Of a stretch of 8,042 nt of DNA, positions 1 to 7,725 are shown piece after piece; position 1 is the stretch's first letter; each line of letters begins with the position of its first letter. A program made the position numbers and the translations under genes. The notes below the pieces were generated by a model. The model was given only the letters and a program-made list of their open reading frames with translations. It was not told where the DNA came from and did not search any database. The stretch comes from Thiobacillus sp. (GTDB taxonomy: Bacteria > Pseudomonadota > Gammaproteobacteria > Burkholderiales > Thiobacillaceae), in the NCBI RefSeq assembly GCF_024708915.1, contig NZ_JANJXQ010000103.1:1-8042 (forward strand), in the 5' to 3' direction.

Positions 1-210
1 GCCGGACTCCTCTGCTAAAATCCCGTGATTCGGATAGGCGTCGAGCAGGGTTTCGATGATGGCGCGTTCCGCCATCTGGTCGACTTCGCTGACATAATCG
101 CGATCCTGCTTGCTGCGCACGGTGAGTTGATCGAGGTCGAGCGAGGCGCGATTGATGATCGCCCCGGCTTTGCGAGCGGCTTTCACCGCCGTATTGAGCA
201 TGGGATGCAT
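1..210 (-). CDS. suhB: SuhB, inositol-1-monophosphatase family protein (N-terminal 70 residues, cut by window edge)
   Basis: The minus strand reads from an ATG at 210 to the window edge without a stop, giving 70 residues that begin [16 protein letters not shown]. This closely resembles the N-terminus of proteobacterial SuhB. The segment ends in ILAEESG, where the first Glu (E67) matches the Mg-binding Glu of the inositol monophosphatase family; the [13 protein letters not shown] segment before it is also typical. The family hydrolyses myo-inositol-1-phosphate, and in E. coli SuhB also acts in rRNA transcription antitermination with Nus factors. The remaining metal-binding motifs lie outside the window. 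A second ATG (residue 4, position 201) is a possible alternative start; the first is preferred because MHPML is the family's usual beginning. No clear Shine-Dalgarno sequence precedes either. The gene is divergent from trmJ, the same arrangement as in E. coli. Confidence 0.93.
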   Translation of the reverse strand, partial: MHPMLNTAVKAARKAGAIINRASLDLDQLTVRSKQDRDYVSEVDQMAERAIIETLLDAYPNHGILAEESG

Positions 211-269
211 GGTGTCTGGCAAACGATTCAAAGAACGAACCCGCTATTTTACTTGATGATGTTTGCCTG
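211..269. promoter_or_regulatory. Divergent suhB/trmJ intergenic region, probable promoters
   Basis: This 59-bp gap separates two divergent genes and must hold or overlap the start signals of both. An AT-rich patch at 245-251 is the only obvious promoter-like element: it reads TATTTT on the plus strand and TAAAAT on the minus strand, so it could serve as a -10 in either direction. No convincing -35 hexamer was found at 16-18 bp from it on either strand, and neither gene has a recognisable Shine-Dalgarno sequence. That promoters are here follows mainly from gene orientation. Confidence 0.35.
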
Positions 270-1040
270 ATGACCCCAGCCGACCCGAAACTTCTCGCCA
301 ATATTCGCATCGTGCTGACGCGCACCAGCCACCCGGGCAATATCGGCGCGGCGGCGCGGGCGATGAAGACGATGGGGCTGGCGCAGCTGGTTCTGGTCGA
401 TCCCGCCGTCTTCCCCAACAGCCAGGCCGACGCCATGGCCTCCGGCGCGACCGACCTGCTGGCGCAGGCGAGGGTGTGCGCCACGCTGGCCGAAGCCTTG
501 GCCGACACCACCTTGGCGCTGGGCGTGTCGGCACGCCGGCGCGACATCGTGGCCGAGGTGCTGACGCCACCCGAGGCGTCCGTCCGCTTGCTGACCGAAG
601 CACAAGCCGGCCCGGTGGCCCTGGTGTTCGGCAACGAAACCAGCGGGCTGTCGAACGAGGAACTGAGCCTGTGCCAGGGGCTGGTGACGATCGCCGCCAA
701 CCCCGACTACAGCTCGCTCAACCTGGCGGCGGCGGTGCAGGTGTTGAGCTACGAGATCCGTCAGACCTGGCTGCGGCATGCAAGCTGGCCGCAGCCGGAT
801 GTCGATGCGGCGACGGGCGACGAGGTGGAGAAGCTGTACGGCCACCTGGAAACCGCGCTGGCCGAACTGGAATTTCTGAACCGCGGCTCGCCCGGCAAAC
901 TGATGCTGAAGCTGCGGCGGCTGTTCGCGCGCACGCGGCTGGCGAAGGAAGAAGTGAACATCCTGCGCGGCATCCTGACCGCGGCGCAGGGGGCGAAGGC
1001 AGCGGCGCGCCGGGCCGGCACCGCTGTTCATAATGATTGA
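270..1040 (+). CDS. trmJ: TrmJ, tRNA (cytidine/uridine-2'-O-)-methyltransferase
   Basis: This 256-residue SpoU-class (SPOUT) protein is predicted to methylate the 2'-OH of the nucleotide at position 32 of tRNA anticodon loops, using S-adenosylmethionine. The three family motifs are visible. Motif 1 is NIRIVLTRTSHPGNIGAAARAMKTMG-like at residues 11-36, with R30 aligning to the catalytic R23 of E. coli TrmJ. Motif 2 is LVFGNETSGL at 118-127. Motif 3 is NPDYSSLNLAAAVQ at 144-157, forming the knotted cofactor site. A basic, helical C-terminal extension follows (about residues 185-256), as usual for TrmJ. Motif 2 carries GNE rather than the GRE of E. coli. The ATG at 270 is used because the frame just upstream has no better start and MTPADPKLLANIRIVL fits the family. 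Its last codons overlap an IscR-like operator serving cysE. Adjacency to suhB and the isc genes matches E. coli. Confidence 0.95.
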   Translation: MTPADPKLLANIRIVLTRTSHPGNIGAAARAMKTMGLAQLVLVDPAVFPNSQADAMASGATDLLAQARVCATLAEALADTTLALGVSARRRDIVAEVLTPPEASVRLLTEAQAGPVALVFGNETSGLSNEELSLCQGLVTIAANPDYSSLNLAAAVQVLSYEIRQTWLRHASWPQPDVDAATGDEVEKLYGHLETALAELEFLNRGSPGKLMLKLRRLFARTRLAKEEVNILRGILTAAQGAKAAARRAGTAVHND

Positions 1041-1057
1041 CTAATATAGTCGGAAAT
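1033..1057 (+). promoter_or_regulatory. Candidate IscR type 1 operator upstream of cysE
   Basis: This 25-bp stretch matches the E. coli type 1 IscR consensus (as I recall it) at 21 of 25 positions by hand count. It has the perfect core GACTAATATAGTC at 1039-1051, a GACT/AGTC dyad with the expected A/T-rich centre. Mismatches are confined to the outer flanks. The site overlaps the last codons and stop of trmJ and ends 14 bp before the cysE ATG. A TATAGT hexamer lies inside it at 1045-1050 and could be the cysE -10, in which case bound IscR would block it directly; no good -35 is visible for that hexamer. Position and core quality make chance unlikely, but binding is not shown. Confidence 0.65.
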
Positions 1058-1071
1058 AGCATCCTCCCCGC

Positions 1072-1830
1072 ATGAGCCTTCTCAGCCAACTCAAGGAAGA
1101 CATCGGCGTCGTGTTCGACCGCGATCCAGCGGCGCGTTCGACCTTCGAGGTTGTCACTACCTACCCGGGCTTCCACGCCATGCTCATCCATCGCCTTGCG
1201 CACCGGTTGTGGCGCATGGAGTGGAAATGGCTGGCGCGTTTCATCTCGCATCTCGGCCGCTGGTTCACCGGCATCGAGATCCATCCTGGCGCCACGATCG
1301 GCCGCCGCGTGTTCATCGACCACGGCATGGGCGTGGTGGTGGGCGAGACTGCGGAAATCGGCGACGACTGCACGCTGTATCACGGCGTGACCCTGGGCGG
1401 CACCTCGTGGAACAAGGGCAAGCGCCACCCCACCCTGATGCGCGGCGTGGTGGTGGGAGCGGGCGCCAAGATCCTCGGCCCGATCACCATCGGCGCCAAT
1501 GCGCGCGTCGGCTCCAATGCCGTGGTGGTGAAGGATGTGCCGGACAATGCGACGGCGGTGGGTATTCCCGCCCGCATCCTCGACAGCGCGGCGGAAATTC
1601 AACGCAACCAGCAGGCGGAAAAGCTGGGTTTCTCGGCCTATGCCATTTCCGCCGACATGAACGACCCGATGGTGAAGGCGATCCATGGACTGATCGACCA
1701 TTCGGCCCACACCGATCATCGGCTGGAACTGATTTTGGCGCAGTTGCAGAAGCTGGGCGTGGAAATGCCGGCGGGGCAGGACAAGCCCGACGATTTCGAT
1801 CCGAACTATCTGAATAAAATAGTTGACTGA
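1072..1830 (+). CDS. cysE: CysE, serine O-acetyltransferase
   Basis: This 252-residue protein transfers an acetyl group from acetyl-CoA to L-serine to give O-acetylserine, the direct precursor of cysteine. Residues 1-65 form the helical N-terminal part ([26 protein letters not shown]). Residues about 66-170 form a left-handed beta-helix of hexapeptide repeats. Catalytic features are D83-H84 in the [14 protein letters not shown] motif and R118-H119 in KGKRHP, matching D157-H158 and R192-H193 of the E. coli/Haemophilus enzymes. The acidic partner corresponding to E. coli D143 is E69 here (IEIHPG). A C-terminal tail of about 80 residues (171-252) extends past the beta-helix. The ATG at 1072 is the first start after in-frame stops at 1042 and 1057; no Shine-Dalgarno is visible. 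A cysE copy next to isc genes is also known from Azotobacter, so the likely job is supplying cysteine for IscS. Confidence 0.95.
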   Translation: MSLLSQLKEDIGVVFDRDPAARSTFEVVTTYPGFHAMLIHRLAHRLWRMEWKWLARFISHLGRWFTGIEIHPGATIGRRVFIDHGMGVVVGETAEIGDDCTLYHGVTLGGTSWNKGKRHPTLMRGVVVGAGAKILGPITIGANARVGSNAVVVKDVPDNATAVGIPARILDSAAEIQRNQQAEKLGFSAYAISADMNDPMVKAIHGLIDHSAHTDHRLELILAQLQKLGVEMPAGQDKPDDFDPNYLNKIVD

Positions 1831-1843
1831 ATTGCTTGGGTAA
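1819..1843 (+). promoter_or_regulatory. Candidate IscR type 1 operator A, distal site of iscR
   Basis: The 25-bp site begins ATAGTTGACTGAAT and matches the recalled E. coli type 1 IscR consensus at 21 of 25 positions; the right half-site is the weaker one. It begins inside the last codons of cysE. It sits exactly 28 bp upstream of site B in the same orientation. It also contains TTGACT (1823-1828), which with AATAGT at 1846-1851 could form a second, weaker promoter with a 17-bp spacer. Two type 1 sites upstream of iscR are also the E. coli arrangement. Confidence 0.68.
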
Positions 1844-1846
1844 TGA

Positions 1847-1871
1847 ATAGTTGACCGAAATGCTCAGGTAT
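1847..1871 (+). promoter_or_regulatory. Candidate IscR type 1 operator B, overlapping the iscR promoter
   Basis: The 25-bp site begins ATAGTTGACCGAAAT and ends CAGGTAT. It matches the recalled E. coli type 1 IscR consensus at 22 of 25 positions by hand count. It covers the TTGACC -35 element and most of the spacer of the iscR promoter, so occupancy by cluster-loaded IscR should block RNA polymerase. This is the expected feedback arrangement. Confidence 0.75.
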
Positions 1872-1879
1872 TTTATAGT
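1851..1879 (+). promoter_or_regulatory. Promoter of the iscR operon (sigma70 type)
   Basis: A TTGACC -35 (1851-1856) and a TATAGT -10 (1874-1879) are separated by exactly 17 bp, each with five of six consensus bases. Transcription would start near 1886, leaving a leader of about 20 nucleotides that holds the iscR Shine-Dalgarno sequence (AGGAGA at 1894-1899). The -35 lies inside IscR site B. The promoter likely drives iscR through at least fdx, since no terminator is visible downstream in the window. Confidence 0.8.
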
Positions 1880-1905
1880 TCGGATGAAATTTCAGGAGAA
1901 TAGTC

Positions 1906-2373
1906 ATGAGGCTGACCACCAAGGGTCGATTTGCCGTTACCGCCATGCTCGACCTGGCGCTACGCGGCGGCAAGAGTCCGGTGACGCTGGCCGGAATCAG
2001 CGAGCGCCAGGACATCTCTCTGTCGTACCTGGAGCAGCTTTTCAGCCGCCTGCGCCGCCATGAGCTGGTCGAAAGCGTGCGCGGCCCGGGCGGCGGCTAT
2101 TACCTTGCCCGGCCGCTCGCAGACGTCAGCGTGGCCGACATCATTCGCGCGGTCGACGAACCCATCGACGCCACCCAGTGCGGCGGCAAGGAAAACTGCC
2201 ACGACGAACACCGTTGTCTGACGCACGACTTGTGGACGGGACTCAACGCCCACATTTACGATTACCTGGACAACGTGACGCTGGCCACACTGGTGGCCAA
2301 GCAGGACGAATGCAAGGAAAAGGTGGTTCAGGATCGCCGCGCATCGAAATCGAAGATGACGCTGGCTGTTTGA
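1906..2373 (+). CDS. iscR: IscR, Rrf2-family [2Fe-2S] transcriptional regulator of Fe-S cluster assembly
   Basis: This 155-residue protein is the Fe-S sensor that represses the isc operon when clusters are abundant. Residues 1-70 form the winged-helix DNA-binding domain ([47 protein letters not shown]). E43 is present, the residue linked in E. coli to separating type 1 from type 2 DNA sites. The cluster ligands are C92, C98 and C104 with H107, at the same positions as in E. coli IscR, so ligation of a [2Fe-2S] cluster is well supported. The tail after about residue 135 is variable and basic. The ATG is set by AGGAGA seven bases upstream and by the invariant MRLT start. It is the first gene of the transcript from the 1851-1879 promoter, 22 bp ahead of iscS. 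Confidence 0.97.
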   Translation: MRLTTKGRFAVTAMLDLALRGGKSPVTLAGISERQDISLSYLEQLFSRLRRHELVESVRGPGGGYYLARPLADVSVADIIRAVDEPIDATQCGGKENCHDEHRCLTHDLWTGLNAHIYDYLDNVTLATLVAKQDECKEKVVQDRRASKSKMTLAV

Positions 2374-2395
2374 ACGGTTCAATCAGGACAAAACG

Positions 2396-3604
2396 ATGAA
2401 AACATTGTATTTCGATTATTCTGCCACCACCCCGGTCGATCCCCGCGTGGCCGAAAAGATGATCCCTTATCTGACCGAGCATTTCGGCAATCCGGCATCG
2501 CGCTCGCATCCGTTCGGCTGGGAGGCCGAAAAGGCGGTGGAAGACGCGCGTGCCCAGGTCGCTGCGCTGGTCGGCGCCGACCCCAAGGAAATCGTATTCA
2601 CTTCCGGCGCCACCGAATCGAACAACCTCGCCATCAAGGGCGCCGGCCACTTCTACTCGGGCACCAAGGGCAAGCACATCATCACCGTGCGCACCGAGCA
2701 CAAGGCGGTGCTCGACACCGTGCGCGAAATGGAGCGCCAGGGCTTCGAGGCGACCTATCTCAACGTCAAGGAAAACGGCCTCGTCGACCTCGACGCCTTT
2801 CGCGCCGCGATCCGCCCCGACACCGTGCTGGCCTCGGTGATGGCGGTCAACAACGAGATCGGCGTGATCCAGGACATCGAGTCGCTCGGCAGGATCTGCC
2901 GCGAGAAGGGCGTGATCTTCCACGTCGACGCGGCGCAGGCCACCGGCAAGATGCCGATCGACCTGAAGACGCTGCCGGTCGACCTGATGTCGTTCTCGGC
3001 GCACAAGACCTACGGCCCCAAGGGCATCGGCGCGCTGTACGTGCGCCGCAAGCCGCGCATCCGTCTGGAGGCGCAGATGCACGGCGGCGGCCACGAGCGC
3101 GGCATGCGTTCGGGCACCCTGGCCACCCACCAGATCGTCGGCATGGGCGAAGCCTTCCGCATCGCCCGTGAAGAAATGGCGACCGAGAACGAGCGCGTCC
3201 GCATGCTGCGCGACCGCCTCTATGCGGGCCTCAAGGACATCGAGGAAGTGCATCTGAACGGCGACATGGACCAGCGCGTGCCACACAACCTCAACGTCAG
3301 TTTCAATTTCGTCGAAGGCGAATCGCTGATCATGGCGATCAAGGATCTGGCGGTATCAAGCGGTTCCGCCTGCACCTCGGCCAGCCTGGAGCCGTCCTAC
3401 GTGCTGCGCGCACTGGGCCGCAGCGACGAACTGGCGCACAGCTCGATCCGCTTCTCCATCGGCCGCTTCACCACCGAGGAAGAAGTCGACTACGCCATCA
3501 AGCTGCTGCACGAGAAGATCGGCAAGCTGCGCGAGTTGTCCCCGTTGTGGGAAATGTTCAAGGAAGGCGTCGATCTGAATACCGTGCAGTGGGCTGCACA
3601 CTGA
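2396..3604 (+). CDS. iscS: IscS, cysteine desulfurase
   Basis: This 402-residue PLP-dependent enzyme (class V aminotransferase fold; E. coli IscS is 404) converts L-cysteine to alanine and holds the sulfur as a persulfide for IscU and other acceptors such as tRNA thiolation enzymes. Seen in the sequence: the N-terminus [19 protein letters not shown]102 in TEHKAVLD, which stacks on PLP; D178 in HVDAAQ, which contacts the pyridine nitrogen; the Schiff-base K204 in [12 protein letters not shown]; and the persulfide C326 in [15 protein letters not shown]. The C-terminus [26 protein letters not shown] segment (381-402) is that of housekeeping IscS and contributes to IscU docking. AGGA at 2385-2388 is a suitable Shine-Dalgarno sequence. 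It is followed by a 98-bp gap containing a heptamer-repeat hairpin before iscU. Confidence 0.98.
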   Translation: MKTLYFDYSATTPVDPRVAEKMIPYLTEHFGNPASRSHPFGWEAEKAVEDARAQVAALVGADPKEIVFTSGATESNNLAIKGAGHFYSGTKGKHIITVRTEHKAVLDTVREMERQGFEATYLNVKENGLVDLDAFRAAIRPDTVLASVMAVNNEIGVIQDIESLGRICREKGVIFHVDAAQATGKMPIDLKTLPVDLMSFSAHKTYGPKGIGALYVRRKPRIRLEAQMHGGGHERGMRSGTLATHQIVGMGEAFRIAREEMATENERVRMLRDRLYAGLKDIEEVHLNGDMDQRVPHNLNVSFNFVEGESLIMAIKDLAVSSGSACTSASLEPSYVLRALGRSDELAHSSIRFSIGRFTTEEEVDYAIKLLHEKIGKLRELSPLWEMFKEGVDLNTVQWAAH

Positions 3605-3611
3605 TTTGAGC

Positions 3612-3685
3612 GGGTGAGGAGAAAGGTGTGAAGGGTAAGGCACAGTGCATATTGCCTCTTCACCCCTGACGCCTCACCCCTAACC
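3612..3685. repeat. Heptamer-repeat inverted structure (long hairpin) between iscS and iscU
   Basis: The 98-bp iscS-iscU gap is largely filled by 7-bp units in opposite orientations. The left arm has four units in phase at 3613-3640 (GGTGAGG, AGAAAGG, TGTGAAG, GGTAAGG). The right arm has four at 3658-3685 (CTTCACC, CCTGACG, CCTCACC, CCTAACC). The arms can pair: GGGTGAGG 3612-3619 with 3672-3679, GTGAAG 3628-3633 with 3658-3663, and AGGC 3638-3641 with 3654-3657. No T-tract follows, so it is unlikely to be an intrinsic terminator. The iscU Shine-Dalgarno (AAAGGAAA, 3689-3696) lies just after it and stays free. It may affect mRNA processing or stability, or be a dispersed genomic repeat. Confidence 0.75.
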
Positions 3686-3702
3686 GAAAAAGGAAACCCC
3701 AA

Positions 3703-4089
3703 ATGTCCTACAGCGATAAAGTACTCGATCACTACGAAAACCCCCGCAACGTCGGCTCTTTCGGTAAGGAAGACGAGGATGTCGGTACCGGCATGGTCGG
3801 TGCGCCTGCCTGCGGCGACGTGATGAAGCTGCAGATCAAGGTCGGCAAGGATGGCCTGATCGAAGACGCCAAGTTCAAGACCTACGGCTGCGGCTCGGCG
3901 ATCGCATCAAGCTCGCTGGTCACCGAATGGGTCAAGGGCAAGACCCTCGACCAGGCGATGGAAATCAAGAATACCGCGATCGCCGAGGAACTCGCGCTGC
4001 CGCCGGTGAAGATCCACTGCTCGATCCTGGCCGAAGACGCGATCAAGGCCGCGGTTGCCGACTACAAGCAGAAACACAGCCAGGAGTAG
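3703..4089 (+). CDS. iscU: IscU, Fe-S cluster assembly scaffold
   Basis: This 128-residue scaffold receives sulfur from IscS and iron, builds a [2Fe-2S] cluster and hands it on with help from HscA/HscB. All assembly residues are present: C37 in GAPACGDVM with D39 two residues on, C63 in YGCGSAIASSS, and H105-C106 in KIHCSILAEDAI. The HscA recognition motif LPPVK is at 99-103. Tyr3 (MSYSDKV) is conserved too. Length and sequence follow E. coli IscU nearly end to end, so this is the housekeeping scaffold rather than NifU or SufU. Translation is supported by AAAGGAAA at 3689-3696. iscA follows after three bases. Confidence 0.98.
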   Translation: MSYSDKVLDHYENPRNVGSFGKEDEDVGTGMVGAPACGDVMKLQIKVGKDGLIEDAKFKTYGCGSAIASSSLVTEWVKGKTLDQAMEIKNTAIAEELALPPVKIHCSILAEDAIKAAVADYKQKHSQE

Positions 4090-4092
4090 ATC

Positions 4093-4416
4093 ATGGCCGT
4101 CACACTTTCCGAGCGCGCAGCGCAACACGTCACGAACTATCTCGCCAAACGCGGCAAGGGCGTCGGCATCCGTCTCGGCGTGCGCACCAGCGGCTGTTCC
4201 GGCATGGCCTACAAGCTGGAATTTGCCGACGAGGCGCCCGCAGGCGACGAGGTTTTCACCAGCCACGGAGTGACCGTGTTTGTCGATCCGAAAAGCCTGC
4301 CCTACATCGACGGCACCGAGCTCGACTACGCCCGCGAGGGCCTGAACGAGGGCTTCAAGTTCAATAACCCGAACGTGAAGGACGCGTGCGGCTGCGGCGA
4401 GTCGTTCAACGTTTGA
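4093..4416 (+). CDS. iscA: IscA, A-type Fe-S cluster carrier
   Basis: This 107-residue HesB/IscA-family protein carries Fe-S clusters (or iron) to target apoproteins, with special importance for [4Fe-4S] enzymes. The three conserved cysteines are C35 in [13 protein letters not shown] and C99 and C101 in the C-terminal ACGCGESF motif, the same positions as in E. coli IscA. The IDGTELDY segment (72-79) is also family-typical. The Shine-Dalgarno AGGAG (4082-4086) lies inside the last codons of iscU, implying coupled translation. IscA is preferred over ErpA or SufA because of its place in the isc operon and its length; motifs alone separate these less well. Confidence 0.96.
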   Translation: MAVTLSERAAQHVTNYLAKRGKGVGIRLGVRTSGCSGMAYKLEFADEAPAGDEVFTSHGVTVFVDPKSLPYIDGTELDYAREGLNEGFKFNNPNVKDACGCGESFNV

Positions 4417-4420
4417 TTGC

Positions 4421-4500
4421 CGTGAGGGGTGAGGCGATAGGGGTGAGGAATTCAATAGCGCTCGCCTCACGCCTTACCCCCTCACGCCTCACGCCTCACC
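4421..4500. repeat. Heptamer-repeat inverted structure (long hairpin) between iscA and hscB
   Basis: The 88-bp gap is almost wholly 7-bp units. Left arm, four in phase at 4421-4448: CGTGAGG, GGTGAGG, CGATAGG, GGTGAGG. Right arm, five at 4465-4500: CCTCACG, CCTTACC, then after a one-base slip CCTCACG, CCTCACG, CCTCACC. Positions 4422-4436 pair with 4485-4499 as a 15-bp stem with one mismatch, and 4440-4448 pair with 4472-4480 as nine pairs including one G-U. The loop is 4449-4471. No T-tract follows. The structure ends five bases before the hscB ATG, where no Shine-Dalgarno is seen. The units match those of the iscS-iscU gap, so the two are the same repeat type. Confidence 0.8.
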
Positions 4501-4504
4501 TCTA

Positions 4505-5032
4505 ATGGACTTCTCCCAAACTCATTTCGAGCTGTTCGGCCTGCCCACGGCCTACGCGCTCGACCGCGACAAGCTCGACGCCGCCTACCGCGAACTGCAG
4601 AATGCCGTGCATCCGGACCGCTTCGCCGCGCAGCCGGAATCCGAGCAGCGGGTGGCGATGCAGTGGGCGACCCAGGTGAACGAGGCGTACCAGACGCTCA
4701 AGCACCCGGTGAACCGGGGCGTGTATTTGCTGCGCTTGCAGGGAATCGACGCGCTCGCTGCCGGCAACACCAAAATGTCCCCGGCATTCCTGATGCAGCA
4801 GATGGAATGGCGCGAGACAATCGAGGACGCGCGCGCGAACCAAAATGCAACGGCATTGGACGCCGTGTCCGGCGACCTGCGCGCAGCGCATCGCCGCATC
4901 GAGGCGCAACTGGCCGAGCTGATCGACACGGCGCACGATTTTGCAGCGGCCTCCGAGGCCGTGCGCCAGCTGCGATTCATGGACAAACTCATCGCCGAGG
5001 TCGGCGACGTCTACGAAGAACTGGAAAGTTAA
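4505..5032 (+). CDS. hscB: HscB, J-domain co-chaperone of HscA
   Basis: This 175-residue protein (E. coli HscB is 171) delivers IscU to HscA and stimulates its ATPase. The N-terminal J-domain (about 1-75) contains the HPD motif at H36-P37-D38 within NAVHPDRFA, essential in the family for contact with the Hsp70 ATPase domain. The C-terminal helical domain (about 90-175) that binds IscU shows the family segments [13 protein letters not shown] and [14 protein letters not shown]. The ATG at 4505 gives the expected [14 protein letters not shown] start. Unusually, no purine-rich Shine-Dalgarno precedes it: the upstream bases are the pyrimidine-rich right arm of the 4421-4500 hairpin. hscA begins one base after its stop. 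Confidence 0.97.
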   Translation: MDFSQTHFELFGLPTAYALDRDKLDAAYRELQNAVHPDRFAAQPESEQRVAMQWATQVNEAYQTLKHPVNRGVYLLRLQGIDALAAGNTKMSPAFLMQQMEWRETIEDARANQNATALDAVSGDLRAAHRRIEAQLAELIDTAHDFAAASEAVRQLRFMDKLIAEVGDVYEELES

Positions 5033-5033
5033 G

Positions 5034-6911
<1,878 letters not shown>

Positions 6912-6919
6912 ACCTGGTT

Positions 6920-7693
6920 ATGTTGAACGCAGATTTCATCGAATCCCTGCGGGTGCGGCTCGACGCGCATCCGATCTATGCGGCTGTCGCCACGCCGGAC
7001 GACCTGCGCGTGTTCATGCAGCATCACGTCTATTCGGTATGGGACTTCATGTCGCTGGTCAAGTACCTGCAGAACGAAGTCGCGCCCGCGCGCTGGCCGT
7101 GGCTGCCGGGCGGCGACGCCTCGGTGCAGCGCTTCATCAACGAGATGGTGCTTGAAGAGGAAACCGACGCCGCGCCGCCGGGGCAGCAAGGCCATACCAG
7201 CCACTTCATGCTGTATCTCGCCGCCATGCGCGAAATCGGCGCCGATGCCGGCGTGCCTGCGCGCTTTGTGCAGAAAGTGGCGGAGCAGGGGGTCGATGCG
7301 GCCCTCGACTCGGGCCTGGCGCCCGCGCCGTCCGTCGCTTTCACCCGCACCACCTTCGGTTTTCTTGCCAGCGGCAAACCGCACACGGTTGGCGCCGCGC
7401 TGGCGCTGGGCCGCGAGCACATCATCCCGTCGATGTTCCGCGCGCTGCTGTCGCGCATGGCGGTGACCGAAGCGCAGGCGCCGAGCTTCCACTATTACCT
7501 CAACCGCCACGTTCAGCTGGATGGGGACTCCCACGCGCCGCTGTCGCTGCGCCTGCTCGCCGCGCTGTGCGGCGATGACCCGGGAAAATGGCGCGAGGCC
7601 GAAGCGGCGGCCGAAACCGCCGTCGCCGCCCGGTTACAATTATGGGACGGCGCACTCGCCGCCTTGCCGAGCCGGCAATCCAAAGCCGCCTGA
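6920..7693 (+). CDS. DUF3050-type, heme-oxygenase-like protein of unknown function
   Basis: This 257-residue protein resembles the DUF3050 family, placed in the heme-oxygenase-like all-helical superfamily. Recognisable segments are the start FIESLRVRLDAHPIYAAV (6-23), LRVFMQHHVYSVWDFMSLVKYLQ (29-51), RFINEMVLEEETD (71-83), HTSHFMLYLAAMREIG (92-107), GREHIIPSMF (164-173) and YYLNRHVQLDGDSHAP (192-207). These are rich in conserved-looking His, Glu and Asp that could bind a metal: E75, E79-E81, H92, H95, E166, H197, D201, H205. No signal peptide or membrane segment is seen, so it is probably cytoplasmic. The ATG at 6920 follows hscA by eight bases; the frame is open back to 6068 but that part is out-of-frame hscA. 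No strong Shine-Dalgarno is visible. It sits between hscA and fdx, a place normally without an extra gene, suggesting an iron- or cluster-related role. Its biochemical function is unknown to me. Confidence 0.8.
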   Translation: MLNADFIESLRVRLDAHPIYAAVATPDDLRVFMQHHVYSVWDFMSLVKYLQNEVAPARWPWLPGGDASVQRFINEMVLEEETDAAPPGQQGHTSHFMLYLAAMREIGADAGVPARFVQKVAEQGVDAALDSGLAPAPSVAFTRTTFGFLASGKPHTVGAALALGREHIIPSMFRALLSRMAVTEAQAPSFHYYLNRHVQLDGDSHAPLSLRLLAALCGDDPGKWREAEAAAETAVAARLQLWDGALAALPSRQSKAA

Positions 7694-7725
7694 CCGTATC
7701 CCAATTCAGCCGTATTCAGAAAGCC

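Noticed and set aside
25..270. A short plus-strand open frame of 81 codons at the window start.
   Set aside because: It is antisense to the clearly recognisable suhB N-terminus, and its translation has no family likeness.
718..1719. A 333-codon minus-strand open frame spanning trmJ and cysE.
   Set aside because: It crosses two genes and their intergenic IscR-like site, and its Pro/Arg/His-rich translation resembles no family. It is a high-GC shadow frame.
2243..3286. A 347-codon minus-strand open frame across the iscR end and iscS.
   Set aside because: It is antisense to clearly conserved IscR and IscS sequence, has a His/Val/Asp-rich low-information composition and shows no ribosome-binding site or family likeness.
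3612..4500. The two intergenic hairpins as intrinsic terminators.
   Set aside because: Neither right arm is followed by a T-tract, and both lie inside an operon whose downstream genes are needed with the upstream ones.
4941..5033. An N-terminal extension of HscA by 31 codons to an upstream ATG.
   Set aside because: The stretch lies inside hscB in another frame, has Arg/Ser-rich composition and no likeness to HscA, whereas the ATG at 5034 gives the exact family N-terminus [10 protein letters not shown].
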